DNA of 64,000 nucleotides from an uncultured Gammaproteobacteria bacterium (GTDB lineage Bacteria; Pseudomonadota; Gammaproteobacteria; HK1). The DNA is taken from assembly GCA_958295835.1 (NCBI GenBank), contig OY282378.1, forward strand, positions 1 through 64,000, given 5' to 3'. Positions 35,034-43,862 of this stretch are shown piece by piece. The notes beneath the pieces are model-generated. The model saw only the letters and a program-made list of their open reading frames with translations, was not told where the DNA came from and made no database searches. A program made the translations under genes and the position numbers. Every line of letters begins with the position of its first letter. The first letter of the stretch is position 1.

Positions 35034-38000
35034 TCACACCTGAAACACCTTCATCACTTCGTCGCCAAGGTGGTTGATCACCTTGACGGCGATGCGGCCG
35101 GAGGCCGGTTTGTCGAAGGGGCGCGACAGGTCGCTGTGCAGCGTGGCCCAGGCGTCGGGATCGACCTCGGCTTTCAGGGTCGTCCTGAGTGCCTTGTAGG
35201 GGTCGTTCGCGCCGAGGAAGTAGGCGTGGCGGACGAAGAAGCTCTCCTCGTTGTAGTCGGTGTCGATGAACCAGCAGGCGATGCCCTCGGGGCCGTCGCT
35301 TCGTATCTCGCCGGTGTTGGGGAGGAAGACGTCCACGCCGTTGATCCTGACCTGGAGACGGCCGGCGTCGTCGCCCTCGACCGGGAGGACGTCGATGTCG
35401 GGCTCGCCGAAGATGACGAAGAGGTTGCCCTTGCCGGTGTTCTTCAGGTCCTCCGCCATGTGCAGGTCGGCGTTCATCCGGGCCTTGAGCACCGGGATGC
35501 GGCCGAGCTTGTCGAACTCCGAGGAATGGGCGTCGTAGTTGAACGCGCAGGCGATGAGCACGTCGAAATCGGCGTCGCCCGCTTCCCGGGCGGCGGAGAC
35601 GAGGTCGGGCCGGGAGACGGTGCCGAACTCGGGGCCGATGAAGATGCCGGCGCGCTGTTCCCGGCCCTCGTCGCCCTGCGCGTACCGGCCCTCGCCGCAG
35701 ATCCGGCGGCCGGGCCACGGGATCAGGGCGTTGAAGGTGATCCGGTCGTCCCTGTGCGCCTGCTGCACGCCGGCGGTCTTGAGTTGTTCCAGGATCATCG
35801 AGGCGAAATCGGCCGCCTCGCCGTAGGCGGTGCGGGGTTCGGCCGCGCGGTCGATCAGCTCGTCGTTCTCGTCGACCGCGAGTGTGCGGTGCGGCGACAG
35901 GCTGTCGACGGTGAACGGTCCCGCGACGCGCACGACGTTCCTGTCTTCGTATGGCTTGTCGTAGAGGTATTCGTAGTCGGCCCTGGCGGCAATGGCGGCG
36001 TCGATCTCCTGCTGCCGGGCGATGCGCTGCTCCCACCATTGGGCGTGCAGGGCGGCGGGCGCCTCCGGCCAAGGGTCGGCGGGACGGGGCGGGAGCGTGT
36101 CGAGGGTGTAGCTGCGCCCGAGGTTCGCGTTGAGGTCGCGCAGAAGCCGTTGTGCCCGCAGGGTGTCGAGCGTCGTCGGACCGTCGCTGATGTTGAAGGT
36201 GGAGGTGGAGGAAGGGCTCCGTTGTGCGTGCGGGGTGTCGGTCCGTTCTTTTTCGAGTTCCGCCCGGAGCCTGGAAAAGAGCGCCTGTGCCGCGGGGTTC
36301 CAGGGATCTTCGGCGTGGCGGGGGATCTCCCACTCCTCCCGGCTCGTCTCCGTCGCCTCGTTGAGCTTCCGGCGCAGGGGTTCCAGCATCTGCTGGTGCT
36401 TCTCCCAGATTACGTCGATCTCGGCGTTGTTGGCGATGGACTTCAGGGTGATGTGCGGGACTCGTTCGTAGACGAAGCCGTGGCGGACGTTGCCGTGGGT
36501 GGGCGCTTCGGACGGGGCCTTGCCGGCGAGCTCGGCTTCCTTCCGCTGCCCTTCCGGGCTGTCCGCGAGGAGGTAGTAGGGATAGCGGGCGCCCATGACG
36601 CGGGCGCGGGCCAGCGCGAGGGCGACGCGGGAGGTGTCGATGGTGATCCAGCGCCGGCCCCACTGCTCGGCGACGTAAGCGGTGGTGCCGGAGCCGCAGG
36701 TGGGGTCGAGGACGAGGTCGCCGGGGTCGGTGGTCATGAGGATGCAGCGTTGAATCACGGTTTGTGAGGTTTGAACGACATAGGTTTTATCGGCCATAAA
36801 GCTTGCGCCGACATCGTCCCAGCGGTTTGTGATTTGAACAGCCGGAAAATCGGCTAGGTAGCGCACATAACCTAAACGATTCTTAGTAGCCTCCAAGCGT
36901 CCGGCGGATTTTAGACGCTTCATTCCTTGTTCGTTCGTCTTCCATCGAACAGAAAGCGCAGGCTTGTGGATTCTACCGTCGAGATCGACACCGAACCAAG
37001 ATGCGGCGCCTTCGCCTTTATCGCGACCAGCACTTTGAGAAGTCAGATTATCTAATGAGTAAATCCGCAGCTCGTCAGAGACAATTCTTGGATCATTCAA
37101 GAGTGAGCCAACAAAAGATTGGCTCATACCTGACAAATCACGAACACGATTGTAGTTTGTGCCTCCTTTTTCCCCTGGCTTTTTCCGTTTGAACATCAAT
37201 CGGTATTTTACTCTTGATTTATCTTTGCAATACCACAACAAGTAATCAGTGGTTTGCCCAAGATATTCTTCTGTTGATCCTGTTGTCTTCGCAAATCCAA
37301 TTAACGATATACATCCCTCATCTCCAAACACCTCGTCCATCACCGCTCGCACCCGGTGGACGTTCTCATCCCCAATCTGCACGAACACCGAGCCACTCTC
37401 CGCCAGCAAGTCCCGCGCCACGGTCAGCCGGTCCCGCAGATACGTCAGGTATGAGTGGATCCCGTCCCGCCACGTGTCCCGGAACGCCTTGACCTGCTCA
37501 GGCTCGCGGGTGATGTGGTCGGCCTTGCCGTCCTTCACGTCCCGGCTGGTGGTGGACCACTGGAAGTTGGAGTTGAACTTGATGCCGTAGGGCGGGTCGA
37601 TGTAGATGCACTGCACCTTGCCCCGCAACCCCTCACGTTCCGCCAGCGACGCCATCACTTGCAGGCTGTCGCCGAGGATCATCCGGTTCGACCAGTTGGC
37701 GTCGTGGCGGTAGAACTCCGTGCGGGCGTTGTCGTCCGGCAGGCCGTTGAAGTCGGCGAAGAGGTCGGGCTGGTCGTCGTTCGCCTGCTCGCCGGCCTGG
37801 CTGCGCCGCATCAGGTCGTCGATCAGCGCCTTCGGGTGGACCTTCTCCTGGATGAACAGCGGCGGCGCCTGGACGATGAGGTTCGACCAGTCCTGCATGT
37901 CCTTGCCCCGCCAGACGAGTTGCGGGTCGAGGTCGCGGTTGCGGCGCCGCCAAGCAACCTCGATCGGGTTCTGGTCGTCCTTCGCCATCACCGACTGGTA

Positions 38001-38084
38001 CTCGGCGGTCGGGATGTTCTTCCGCGACGCTTCCTCGTGGGTCAGCGTCCGGACCTGCCTGGACTTCTTCGGTTTTCTGGCCAT
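35034..38084 (-). CDS. Type III-like DNA methyltransferase (Mod)
   Basis: A 1016-residue N6-adenine or N4-cytosine methyltransferase. DPPYG (163-167) precedes DPTCGSGTT (460-468), the beta-class order typical of type III Mod. Residues about 255-440 between them are the target-recognition region and are strikingly AT-rich at DNA level (36765-37320). The C-terminal half (PDLVSAAREAGDADFDVLIA, EDLKNTGKGNLFVIFGEP) is the conserved extension of this large Mod class. Its Res partner is at 43863-47036, separated by three inserted genes. I chose the ATG at 38084; an in-frame ATG at 38123 overlaps the upstream antitoxin gene. Confidence 0.9.
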   Translation of the reverse strand: MARKPKKSRQVRTLTHEEASRKNIPTAEYQSVMAKDDQNPIEVAWRRRNRDLDPQLVWRGKDMQDWSNLIVQAPPLFIQEKVHPKALIDDLMRRSQAGEQANDDQPDLFADFNGLPDDNARTEFYRHDANWSNRMILGDSLQVMASLAEREGLRGKVQCIYIDPPYGIKFNSNFQWSTTSRDVKDGKADHITREPEQVKAFRDTWRDGIHSYLTYLRDRLTVARDLLAESGSVFVQIGDENVHRVRAVMDEVFGDEGCISLIGFAKTTGSTEEYLGQTTDYLLWYCKDKSRVKYRLMFKRKKPGEKGGTNYNRVRDLSGMSQSFVGSLLNDPRIVSDELRIYSLDNLTSQSAGRDKGEGAASWFGVDLDGRIHKPALSVRWKTNEQGMKRLKSAGRLEATKNRLGYVRYLADFPAVQITNRWDDVGASFMADKTYVVQTSQTVIQRCILMTTDPGDLVLDPTCGSGTTAYVAEQWGRRWITIDTSRVALALARARVMGARYPYYLLADSPEGQRKEAELAGKAPSEAPTHGNVRHGFVYERVPHITLKSIANNAEIDVIWEKHQQMLEPLRRKLNEATETSREEWEIPRHAEDPWNPAAQALFSRLRAELEKERTDTPHAQRSPSSTSTFNISDGPTTLDTLRAQRLLRDLNANLGRSYTLDTLPPRPADPWPEAPAALHAQWWEQRIARQQEIDAAIAARADYEYLYDKPYEDRNVVRVAGPFTVDSLSPHRTLAVDENDELIDRAAEPRTAYGEAADFASMILEQLKTAGVQQAHRDDRITFNALIPWPGRRICGEGRYAQGDEGREQRAGIFIGPEFGTVSRPDLVSAAREAGDADFDVLIACAFNYDAHSSEFDKLGRIPVLKARMNADLHMAEDLKNTGKGNLFVIFGEPDIDVLPVEGDDAGRLQVRINGVDVFLPNTGEIRSDGPEGIACWFIDTDYNEESFFVRHAYFLGANDPYKALRTTLKAEVDPDAWATLHSDLSRPFDKPASGRIAVKVINHLGDEVMKVFQV

Positions 38085-38109
38085 GGACCTGCCCGTCGTC
38101 TCGCGCTTG

Positions 38110-38340
38110 CTATGCGAATTCAAAGACCTTCAGGGCGATGGACTTCGTCGGCTCTGTTCGTCCGTGGACCATCAGACGAATTCTCTCCGTGGTTTCACGG
38201 CTGAAGCTCTCCTCTCCGCAGCGCACGCACACCGTGGCCGGAATGCGATCGACCAGAACGTACTTGCCATCGATCCGGAAGACCTCCTCCACCAGTTCTT
38301 CGCGGCCGTCTCCGGCACCACACACCGAACACGTGAACAT
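38110..38340 (-). CDS. YgiT-type zinc-finger antitoxin
   Basis: A 76-residue protein with CSVCG near the start and CVRCGEESFSRETTERI in the middle: two CxxC knuckles as in YgiT/MqsA antitoxin N-domains. The usual C-terminal DNA-binding domain is absent, as in the short YgiT partners of DUF4258 toxins. It starts 3 bp after the toxin stop, giving toxin-first order. It should neutralise the toxin by direct binding. Confidence 0.85.
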   Translation of the reverse strand: MFTCSVCGAGDGREELVEEVFRIDGKYVLVDRIPATVCVRCGEESFSRETTERIRLMVHGRTEPTKSIALKVFEFA

Positions 38341-38343
38341 GGA

Positions 38344-38652
38344 TCACCTCCGTCGAGCATACTCGATCCATTCTGCTGATCGCGGTTCATATAACGTAAT
38401 GATTCTCACGAGATCTCCATCCGCAAGAGACACCTGAATGTGCAGAGATCGTCCTGCTCGCGTAAAACCCGGCAACAGACAGCTCGGAGAATACTTGTCT
38501 TCCGGGTATTCCTCAATGACGGTTGCCGTTGTCCCGGCCTGTCTGATCTCCTGCTCGCCGATGTTTCGTTCGACGGCACGCTTGACCGCGTGGCGGCTGA
38601 AGTCGAATTCTCCACCGGACAACTGACCTCGTATTCGTTCGAGAGTTTTCAC
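38344..38652 (-). CDS. DUF4258 toxin
   Basis: A 102-residue RelE-like toxin of the DUF4258 type: FDFSRHAVKRAVERNIGEQE (the HA...R...R.I block), SCLLPGFTRAGRSLHIQVSL, and VRIITLYEPRSAEWIEYARR (the ITVY-P core). Such proteins are ribosome-linked or free RNases. The gene precedes its YgiT antitoxin by 3 bp. The start is ATG at 38652. There is no strong ribosome site. Confidence 0.85.
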   Translation of the reverse strand: MKTLERIRGQLSGGEFDFSRHAVKRAVERNIGEQEIRQAGTTATVIEEYPEDKYSPSCLLPGFTRAGRSLHIQVSLADGDLVRIITLYEPRSAEWIEYARRR

Positions 38653-38736
38653 CTGTCCCTTTTCAGTTCAATCGGATCAAACGTGTCGCTCGCGCCTCCT
38701 CATGCCATAGTCTCGATTTCTCCCACTACGAACCTG

Positions 38737-41700
38737 CTACCGCTCGAACTGTTCGAACTCGCGTCCGGCATCGTGAGTCCGCTCCAGGCAGAGACGATCG
38801 ATCAGGTTCAGGGATCGGAACGTCCATTCGTCGTCCTGGTGTTGCTGGTACGTCCGGAAGACGAGCTTCGCGACGGTGCGCGTGTCGCCGGCACGTCTGG
38901 TCCGAATGTCCCGTGCTTCGTCGGCGAAGCGATCGAGGAATTTGTCGCAGACCTCACACGTCATTCCCGGCAGCCGTCCCAGAGATTCCTCCAACGTATG
39001 AAGAATCGAGAAGGAATCCTCCTGGAATGCCTTGCTGTCACAGAACGTCGCGATCAGATCTTCGTGTGTGTCCAGGGCTTCGCCCTGCAATCGGTCGAAG
39101 CATGACGCTGCTTTGCGACGCACTTCGGAATCGTCGTCGTCGAACAACTCGGCAAGCGTTGCTTCGCACCAAGCTCGGCACTCCGGATCGGCGATGTTGG
39201 CGGCGGCGACCTGCGCAACGCCGAGGCGGTGCGGGGCGCCTCCCCGCAAGGCGTCATCAACGAGACCCGCAGCACGCTCGTGTATCAGGGAGGCGATACA
39301 GGCGAAGCGTGCCCCGGCCTCGCAGGCTTCCGGTTCGGACGACCGAAGCATATGCTCGACGATCGACCGTAGTTCCGCGAAGCCGTCGTGCAAGTGGCTA
39401 TGGATGAAACCGCAAACATGGGGTGTCGCGAGCAGGCGGTCTTCGGGCAGATCCATGTTTCGGAAGAGCGATATACCGAGTGCAGGATCGTGGCAGGCAA
39501 CGGCCCGGAGGGTCCCGGCGACACATGAGAGTACGGCCGCGCTCCGATCCCTGATCATCTGATCGAGGGTTGGGCGGAACCGATCGATGTACGTGGCGTC
39601 GGAAAAGATGAGGTCCCGAATGGCGTCGGCCGCTCTCCCGCGCGTCGTGTTGATACCGTTAAAGTGGATGTCGCCGCCGTAGTACGGTTTGCCGCTGCCA
39701 GCGTCCTCCTGCCACGCCTCGCGGTCGGGATCTTCGTGCTCCGTCGCGAGTCGGTGAAGCATCTGGACGGCATCGTCCGGGAGTGGATCTTCGATGTTGC
39801 CGAGGACATCTGCAATCGACCGGCCGCAAGGTCCACACGACTCTGTAAATGCCTTGCGGCAGACCTGGAGTTTCAGGTCGCTCGCGATCGGGGTTTTCTC
39901 CAATGCGGACAGCGTCCGCTCCAGGTACACGGGGTTTGTGTCGGCGGGGAAGCGCAGGCCGAGGCGGGCGAATCGCTCCGGTTCCTCCTTGGCACGTTCT
40001 TCCAGGACTTGCGCCAACTGCCAAGCGCCGCCCGTAACCTCATCCCGCAAGAAACGCCCCCACTCCTCCGAGTGGTACTTCTCGATTGCCCGCAGCCACT
40101 GGTCGTCGTTCATCTTGTCCGCGGTGTCCTTCTTGATCGGTGACTTGACCACACCTCCAGCGGGTCCGCGCGGCTCGCCTTCCGGCTCACCGAACTTCCG
40201 TTCCAGCTCCTCGAAGTGCGTGTTCGCATGGGCGCTACGTAGCTCTGATGAAATCGCCGAAAGCAGTGCGAATCGAGCCCATCCGATTCGTTTGAATCCG
40301 CTCTTCGTGCGTTCGTAGGGATGAACGTAGCCCAGGATTACCATCTCAAGCCGCTCGCGGTTCTCGGCAGTGCAGTGCGGGACCACCGCCCGGATCGCTT
40401 CCATCGCGCACCAGTGCCGGCTGTCGGAGAACCCGCACTGGAATCGCCACGGTTCGTCGCACAGCAGGGCGGTTGCCTCGTCCGCATGGCGTGCCGCCCC
40501 GCCGGTGTACAGGGCCAGCAGGAGGTGATTCGCGACGTGGGTGTCGCGGCGGCGCAAGTCGGGGATCACGTCACGTAGATCCGCAGTGCCGTCGCGAGCG
40601 AGGGTGGCGAGTGCTCCGGCCAACTCCAGGAGGCACGCTTCTTCACCCCCCGGATAATCGGTTTTCACGAGAAGCGGCCATACGGCATCGCGTTTCGGCG
40701 GTGTACCACCGATCAGGGCGGAGTCCGAGATTTCGAGAACCACCGGAAGCACATGCTCCACGAACACCTCCGGAGCGTGCTTTGCGGACGTATTGAACAT
40801 CACTGCTGCCGATTGTTCGTAGCCGAAGAACTCTCGTGTACGCAGATCCCTACCGCTGGCGCGGACGACCGCAAGGCGCCGCCGGAACCGATGGGCCATA
40901 ACTTCCGGGACCCACTCGGGACGGCTCTTGCCCAGAGCGCGGAGGCTGCTCCAGAACGTGTTCGGTGCCTGAGCCTCGTCAAGCGTGCCGTTGTCCACCA
41001 AGCGCAAAAAGAGGTCGAAGAAGCAACGGCTCCTGTGGAGGTCTGCCCACTCCATAAGGGATCGCAGGCGCAACGCCCACTCCCCGCCGTGGTCGGCATA
41101 CGGTTCGAGCAGGGCCGCCACGCGATCCGGCGAACGGCGCTGGTGACGTCCCAGATAATTCACCGCCACGTTGGCAAACCGGTCGTTGCCCGAGGCCAGC
41201 CAGTCTTCGATCACGCCGCGCCGATCGGTGGCCGTAAACCAGGACGACGCTCCGAAGAAGCGTCCCCACGCGATCTCCGACAGCTTGTCCGGGTTCGGCG
41301 TGCCTTCCTCGATGGCCTTGAGCGCCGGCGCGATCCACTGTTGCCAGACCGACCATTCTTCCTCGGTCGGTTCCGTGACTTCGGCGAGGAGCGCAAACGC
41401 GAGGTCCTTGATATGCGCCCGGATCCTCTCGTCCGAGAGCAGGGCGCGAAGCTCCTCCACGTACCCGGCTCGGTCTGCGTCCCGGAGATAGGCCAGCACC
41501 TGCCGGACCTGGGCGCGGCGGAACAGATGCTGCTCCGATCCCTTGAGGAACGACACCAGCGACTTCCGCCGCCCGACGAACACCCGGGCGAAGCAGTAAT
41601 CGAAGAAGCTCTCGTGGCCGAATCCGTAGCGTCGGCCGTCGAAGGTGAGTACGCCTTCCGACGCCAACTGCTCCACGTATGCGGACGAGAAACCGTCCAG

Positions 41701-43323
41701 CGTCTCGCGGGGCACTGAAAGCTGTTGAGCGGAAGTCATCGCGTTGCAGAGGGTTTCCATCACCCCCATCCACTGATCCGGCGAGGGTGCGACTCGTTCT
41801 TCGACCGCCCGCCGCTTCTCGGTCCAGTACCGTTCAAAGAGCTCCGTTGCCGTCCTGAAGGTGGGTGTTCGCGACGTGTCGAAACCGGCTTCGGCTTCGA
41901 GGAAGAGGGACAGATTCTGCGGGAGCCGCAGGAGCGCCAGTTGACGTTCCCGGAACAGCGCCGGGTCGAAACCGGCATCGGTCAGGAGCGGCTTGACCTC
42001 ATCGACCGTGAACTCCGTGACCTCGACTGGCGCGTCCGAATCGGGCGGCGCGAGTTGCCGCAGGCGATGATCGTGCTGCCAGTCGAAGGCCCGGCAGACG
42101 ACGACGGTGTGGATCACGGCCCGTGCGCGCGTGCCGCGAGATTCATCCCGATCCTCCGGGAACGCCTGTTCACTCACGGCCCGTGCGCGCGTGCCACGGG
42201 CCTCCTGAAGCAACCCCTCGACGACGTCGAACGCGCCGGAGCTTCTGCCGGACATGGTGCTCACCGCGTCCAATTGATCGACGATCAGGACGCCCGGAAG
42301 ACCGGCGGCTTCGGCTGCCGCCGCGAGCACCAGGACCGGAGATTCTTCGAGATCGAGATGGCTCCCGAGATCCGTGGTGGTCGATGCCGAAAGAAGCTGG
42401 ATGCGGTCGAGGCGGAACGTCAGTACCGGCAGGCCGCGTTCGCGCAGAGCCTCCGTGACTTCGACGACGCAGGCCGTCTTCCCGGAGCCGGCCTTGCCGG
42501 TCACGACGCTGTCGGTCGCAGTCTCCCCCAGCCGGGACAGCAACGTCTCCGCCGCCGTCCTTGGGACGAGCCTTTGCCGGATGAGCTGCGGCCGTGCGGC
42601 ACCCAGGTGCTGTTCCGTTGCTTTTCGCACGGCGACGCCCGCGTTCTCCGGGCTGGACAGGCGCCGCATCCGGTAACCGCGCCCGGAGAGTTCTTCGACG
42701 AGACCCTGACGGGTGATCGTGCGGTGCACGGAGTCTTCGACGATCACCCGAAGCTCCGACAGCACTTTGCCCGGGTCCCCGAGAAAGAGCGCCTGCGTCC
42801 CCCATCGCACATTGTCTTCGAGACCACGTTCGTCAATCGTTCGGACTTCGATCCGCCGCAAGCGCTCGATCGCGGTCGGGACGGCGCACTTCCAGTAGCA
42901 GCTAAGCAGCCTCTCGAACCATGCCTTACTCTTCTTGTTGGCAGCGAGAAAGACGCGCTCGAACTCCTCCTCCGACTCCGCGGCGCACGCCTCCTCGCAC
43001 AATTTGACCAGATCGGGGGCATCACTGCGCGAGACGAACACGAAGCGATCGTCGTTCCCCGCCAACTCATTTCCGATCGCCTGAAGCAGTCCATCGGAGG
43101 CGAGCGCGGTGATACTCCACTTGCCGCTCCGGTGGCTGCGCTTCGCCTGATGGAGCTCCCGCCGAGATCCAACCGTCACGACGAACTCCGCCTTCTCGAC
43201 ACCGGGGTCCTCGATGCGGATTTCCTTCGTGTCGCCGCGAAGCATGCGGACGCACTCCGAGACCGTCCACCACTTCTCGTAGCGGTTGCCGAGCTTGTTC
43301 GCGGGGCCGCCGGGGAGGGTCAT
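38737..43323 (-). CDS. Avs-like STAND NTPase with N-terminal nuclease
   Basis: A 1528-residue protein. Residues 1-210 resemble the DUF4297/Cap4-type nuclease: GNRYEKWWTVSECVRMLRG, then EFVVTVGSRRELHQAKR with the (D/E)...QxK core near 46-61. The STAND NTPase follows: Walker A GKAGSGKT (276-283), Walker B VLIVDQLD (345-352) and VVVCRAFDW. A 60-bp in-frame duplication (42117-42196, RGTRARAV twice) expands a loop after Walker B. The last 900 residues are helical, HEAT-like, and should be the sensor. This layout is that of Avs anti-phage proteins: target binding drives oligomerisation and DNA cleavage. The ATG at 43323 is chosen because the domain begins there; it lacks a clear ribosome site. Confidence 0.85.
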   Translation of the reverse strand: MTLPGGPANKLGNRYEKWWTVSECVRMLRGDTKEIRIEDPGVEKAEFVVTVGSRRELHQAKRSHRSGKWSITALASDGLLQAIGNELAGNDDRFVFVSRSDAPDLVKLCEEACAAESEEEFERVFLAANKKSKAWFERLLSCYWKCAVPTAIERLRRIEVRTIDERGLEDNVRWGTQALFLGDPGKVLSELRVIVEDSVHRTITRQGLVEELSGRGYRMRRLSSPENAGVAVRKATEQHLGAARPQLIRQRLVPRTAAETLLSRLGETATDSVVTGKAGSGKTACVVEVTEALRERGLPVLTFRLDRIQLLSASTTTDLGSHLDLEESPVLVLAAAAEAAGLPGVLIVDQLDAVSTMSGRSSGAFDVVEGLLQEARGTRARAVSEQAFPEDRDESRGTRARAVIHTVVVCRAFDWQHDHRLRQLAPPDSDAPVEVTEFTVDEVKPLLTDAGFDPALFRERQLALLRLPQNLSLFLEAEAGFDTSRTPTFRTATELFERYWTEKRRAVEERVAPSPDQWMGVMETLCNAMTSAQQLSVPRETLDGFSSAYVEQLASEGVLTFDGRRYGFGHESFFDYCFARVFVGRRKSLVSFLKGSEQHLFRRAQVRQVLAYLRDADRAGYVEELRALLSDERIRAHIKDLAFALLAEVTEPTEEEWSVWQQWIAPALKAIEEGTPNPDKLSEIAWGRFFGASSWFTATDRRGVIEDWLASGNDRFANVAVNYLGRHQRRSPDRVAALLEPYADHGGEWALRLRSLMEWADLHRSRCFFDLFLRLVDNGTLDEAQAPNTFWSSLRALGKSRPEWVPEVMAHRFRRRLAVVRASGRDLRTREFFGYEQSAAVMFNTSAKHAPEVFVEHVLPVVLEISDSALIGGTPPKRDAVWPLLVKTDYPGGEEACLLELAGALATLARDGTADLRDVIPDLRRRDTHVANHLLLALYTGGAARHADEATALLCDEPWRFQCGFSDSRHWCAMEAIRAVVPHCTAENRERLEMVILGYVHPYERTKSGFKRIGWARFALLSAISSELRSAHANTHFEELERKFGEPEGEPRGPAGGVVKSPIKKDTADKMNDDQWLRAIEKYHSEEWGRFLRDEVTGGAWQLAQVLEERAKEEPERFARLGLRFPADTNPVYLERTLSALEKTPIASDLKLQVCRKAFTESCGPCGRSIADVLGNIEDPLPDDAVQMLHRLATEHEDPDREAWQEDAGSGKPYYGGDIHFNGINTTRGRAADAIRDLIFSDATYIDRFRPTLDQMIRDRSAAVLSCVAGTLRAVACHDPALGISLFRNMDLPEDRLLATPHVCGFIHSHLHDGFAELRSIVEHMLRSSEPEACEAGARFACIASLIHERAAGLVDDALRGGAPHRLGVAQVAAANIADPECRAWCEATLAELFDDDDSEVRRKAASCFDRLQGEALDTHEDLIATFCDSKAFQEDSFSILHTLEESLGRLPGMTCEVCDKFLDRFADEARDIRTRRAGDTRTVAKLVFRTYQQHQDDEWTFRSLNLIDRLCLERTHDAGREFEQFER
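42117..42196 (-). repeat. 60-bp in-frame duplication in STAND gene
   Basis: ACGGCCCGTGCGCGCGTGCC occurs at 42117-42136 and again at 42177-42196. The encoded loop therefore reads RGTRARAVSEQAFPEDRDES followed by RGTRARAVIH. It lies between Walker B and the next beta-strand of the NTPase domain. Confidence 0.85.
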
Positions 43324-43517
43324 GCCGGAACGGCGCCAGCCGCCGCGCTGGTTCGTCCACGGCGACCGGTTCGGCGCCAAGCTTTGCCTGAGGATTGCAG
43401 CATGAACATGTGCCCGTTGCCGCGGCACGTCAGACCATGATCCGGCTTCGGGAGAGGGGACATCAAGATCCGACGCTTGTGTTATCGTCCACTTGGCGCG
43501 GTCGCCGACCAGGAGAG

Positions 43518-43772
43518 ATGATGCAACTCACAGCAGTATTAGTGCCCGCCCCGGAAGGAGGATTCGTGGCAACGAATCCTGAAACCGGCACGACGACACA
43601 AGGCGAGACCGTTGAAGGGGCATTGGCCAACCTGCGGGAAGCGACGGAACTCTATCTGGAAGAATCGCCGATAGAATCATACGGGAGGCCGCTGGTGACG
43701 ACGATCGAAGTTCGCTCCCGTGCCGCTTGGCCTGCCGCATGTATCCGGCCGTCGAACATGTCGTGTTCTTGA
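43518..43772 (+). CDS. Orphan HicB-like antitoxin, altered C-terminus
   Basis: An 84-residue protein starting MMQLTAVLVPAPEGGFVATN followed by PETGTTTQGETVEGALANLR and EATELYLEES, the HicB partial-RNase-H fold. AGGAGAG lies just before the ATG. After LVTTIEV the usual short end is replaced by a Cys/Pro/Trp-rich tail (RSRAAWPAACIRPSNMSCS), suggesting a frameshift or fusion. No HicA toxin lies on either side. It stands alone on the plus strand between two minus-strand genes. Confidence 0.75.
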   Translation: MMQLTAVLVPAPEGGFVATNPETGTTTQGETVEGALANLREATELYLEESPIESYGRPLVTTIEVRSRAAWPAACIRPSNMSCS

Positions 43773-43862
43773 AGAGCATTCTGCGCGCCGATTGACGTAT
43801 CAGCAGTACGCTGTTGATCGCGGCGGCTCGGCGTATCGGCGACCGCCCGCCGCCACGTCCCA

